Of a stretch of DNA of 5,212 bases, positions 3,896-5,212 are shown piece by piece. A program made the translations under genes and the position numbers. This DNA is from Chloroflexota bacterium (GTDB taxonomy: Bacteria > Chloroflexota > Anaerolineae > B4-G1). Numbering within the stretch: position 1 is the stretch's first letter; each line of letters begins with the position of its first letter. The stretch lies in contig DSAR01000132.1 in assembly GCA_011046405.1 (NCBI GenBank), positions 1-5,212 on the forward strand, in the 5' to 3' direction. Under the pieces are notes generated by a model. It did not search any database. It saw only the letters and a list, made by a program, of their open reading frames with translations, and had not been told where the DNA came from.

Positions 3896-5200
3896 ATGAG
3901 CAACCCAACGCCTACACAAACAAAAACCAGGGTAGATGATATACCAACGGACAGGCTGGTAGATGCCGAGGCATTTCTGACCCCGATTCTTTTTGGCCTG
4001 GATCAAGCGGATCTACACGAACTGGCCGAAGCCGCTATCGAGGAATCTTACGCAGCGGGAGACATGATCATCCAGGAGGGGGATGAAGGAGACGCTGTCT
4101 ACTTCATCGTCAGCGGGCACGTAGAAGTCATCAAACAGTTCAGCGATGGCTCCGAGCGCTTCCTGCACAGTTCCGGTCCCGGCGAACCGGTCGGCGAGAT
4201 GGCCATGCTCCAGGAGGGGGGACGCACGGCGACCGTCCGCGCATCGACTCCCCTCACTGTCTTGCGTATCGACCGGGAACCCTTTCTGAAGGTCTTGGGC
4301 CGCAGCCCATCCCTGGCCGTTCGCATTTTGGTCCGGCTGACAGGTCGCCTACGCGACGCCGACCAGCAGGCGATCTCGGATCTCAGCGAAGCCAACAAGG
4401 AACTGTCTCGAGCGCTCAAACAACTGGAACGCCTGGATAAGACCAAGACAGACTTCATCCAAGTATCAGCCCACGAGTTGCGCACGCCGGTCGCTGCGCT
4501 TCTGGGCTATGCCCAGATGATGCAACAAAACAGTCTGGCCAGGAAAGATACCTCTCTCCGCGCCCTGGTCGATGGCGTCGTCTCGAGCACCGAACGTCTC
4601 CACCGCATTTTCAACAGCATTCTCGACGTTTCACGGCTGATGACGGACGGATTGAATATCTCTCAAAGCCCTTTGAGCATGGCTGTCATCTTCGAAGCCG
4701 TCCAGTCGGAGTTCGCCGATGCCCTGAAAAAGCGCAAAATCACGCTACAGATCAAAGGACTGGACAACTTGCCCATCTGTTCAGGTGATCCCGACCTGAT
4801 GTACAAGGTGTTCTATCACCTGATGAATAACGCCATCAAATACACCCCCGACGGCGGCGCAATCACGGTGACCGGGCGTAAGATAACGATGGGAGAACAT
4901 GGCCCCGGTGTAGAAGTCATCATCGAAGACACCGGTATTGGGATTGATCCCAACAACCTGGAACTGATCTTCGAGAAGTTCTACCGCACCGGCGAGGTCG
5001 CCCTCCACTCCTCCGGAAACAGTAAATTCAAGGGAGGTGGCCCCGGTCTCGGCCTGGCTATCGCCAAAGGCGTCATCGAAGCCCACGGAGGACGGATCTG
5101 GGCCGAAAGCCCCGGTTATGACGAGGATGAATGCCCCGGCAGCAAGTTCTTCGTCCAAATTCCTCGCAAGCCAAATAGCGCAAGCGCATTCTTCAATTGA
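3896..5200 (+). CDS. Cytoplasmic histidine kinase with N-terminal cyclic-nucleotide-binding domain
   Basis: A 434-residue protein with no transmembrane segment. Residues about 28-145 are a CRP/PKA-type cyclic-nucleotide-binding domain with GDMIIQEGDEGDAVYFIVSG (55-74) and a phosphate-binding cassette at 99-115 containing E101 and R110, the residues that bind the ribose and cyclic phosphate. A helical linker (about 150-182) leads to HisKA with phospho-acceptor H193 (SAHELRTP), then HATPase: N-box with N312, G1 DTGIGI (345-350), F-box IFEKFYR (358-364), and G2 GGPGLGLAI (381-389). All kinase boxes are intact. Predicted role: autophosphorylation controlled by cAMP or cGMP, then phosphotransfer to a receiver, plausibly the stand-alone one at 2272. 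R110-T111-A-T-V carries the Thr that favours cGMP in eukaryotic protein kinases, though Thr is also frequent in bacterial domains. ATG 3896 has GGGA 6 nt upstream. The gene is complete, ending 12 nt before the window edge. Confidence 0.93.
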   Translation: MSNPTPTQTKTRVDDIPTDRLVDAEAFLTPILFGLDQADLHELAEAAIEESYAAGDMIIQEGDEGDAVYFIVSGHVEVIKQFSDGSERFLHSSGPGEPVGEMAMLQEGGRTATVRASTPLTVLRIDREPFLKVLGRSPSLAVRILVRLTGRLRDADQQAISDLSEANKELSRALKQLERLDKTKTDFIQVSAHELRTPVAALLGYAQMMQQNSLARKDTSLRALVDGVVSSTERLHRIFNSILDVSRLMTDGLNISQSPLSMAVIFEAVQSEFADALKKRKITLQIKGLDNLPICSGDPDLMYKVFYHLMNNAIKYTPDGGAITVTGRKITMGEHGPGVEVIIEDTGIGIDPNNLELIFEKFYRTGEVALHSSGNSKFKGGGPGLGLAIAKGVIEAHGGRIWAESPGYDEDECPGSKFFVQIPRKPNSASAFFN

Positions 5201-5212
5201 CCCTCAACTGAC

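Overview
The window looks like a moderately GC-rich bacterial chromosome segment, probably from Chloroflexota (Anaerolineae-like). This rests on the style of the proteins: a cytoplasmic histidine kinase with the F-box/G2 linker 'FYRTGEVALHSSG' that I associate with that phylum, a class IIIb cyclase, and a lipoprotein with a long Thr/Ser/Pro stalk. It is an inference, because no rRNA or other phylogenetic marker is present.

Layout. The minus-strand half (1-1579) is a two-gene operon transcribed leftward from a promoter at 1614-1642. It holds a divergent homoserine-dehydrogenase-family oxidoreductase, then, 7 nt after its stop, a lipoprotein gene that runs off the left edge inside a perfect 18-bp tandem repeat. 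The plus-strand half (2272-5200) is a signalling cluster: a single-domain CheY-like receiver, a PAS-class III nucleotidyl cyclase, and, behind its own good promoter, a histidine kinase with an N-terminal cyclic-nucleotide-binding domain.

The 692-bp divergent intergenic region (1580-2271) contains no convincing gene but is full of structure. There are three consecutive inverted-repeat elements: a 123-bp element with 12-bp perfect terminal repeats and an almost perfect 8-bp flanking duplication, a 137-bp element with two mutually complementary palindromes, and a 190-bp element with 15-bp terminal repeats (14/15) flanked by a perfect 8-bp target duplication. The last is a textbook MITE-type insertion. 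It carries four perfect 27-bp tandem repeats ending in a 48-nt hairpin, and its right end is 52 nt from the receiver start codon.

How the genes may work together. All catalytic residues of the cyclase are visible, and the neighbouring kinase has the phosphate-binding cassette of a cyclic-nucleotide receptor. The simplest model is a local circuit in which the cyclase product tunes the kinase, and the kinase phosphorylates the stand-alone receiver. The kinase cassette carries an Arg-Thr-Ala-Thr-Val motif (the Thr is linked to cGMP preference in eukaryotic kinases), while the cyclase has adenylate-cyclase-type specificity residues, so the identity of the second messenger is an open question. A similar pair of GTAAC half-sites 11 bp apart occurs both in the hom-like/receiver intergenic region and upstream of the kinase, hinting at shared transcriptional control.
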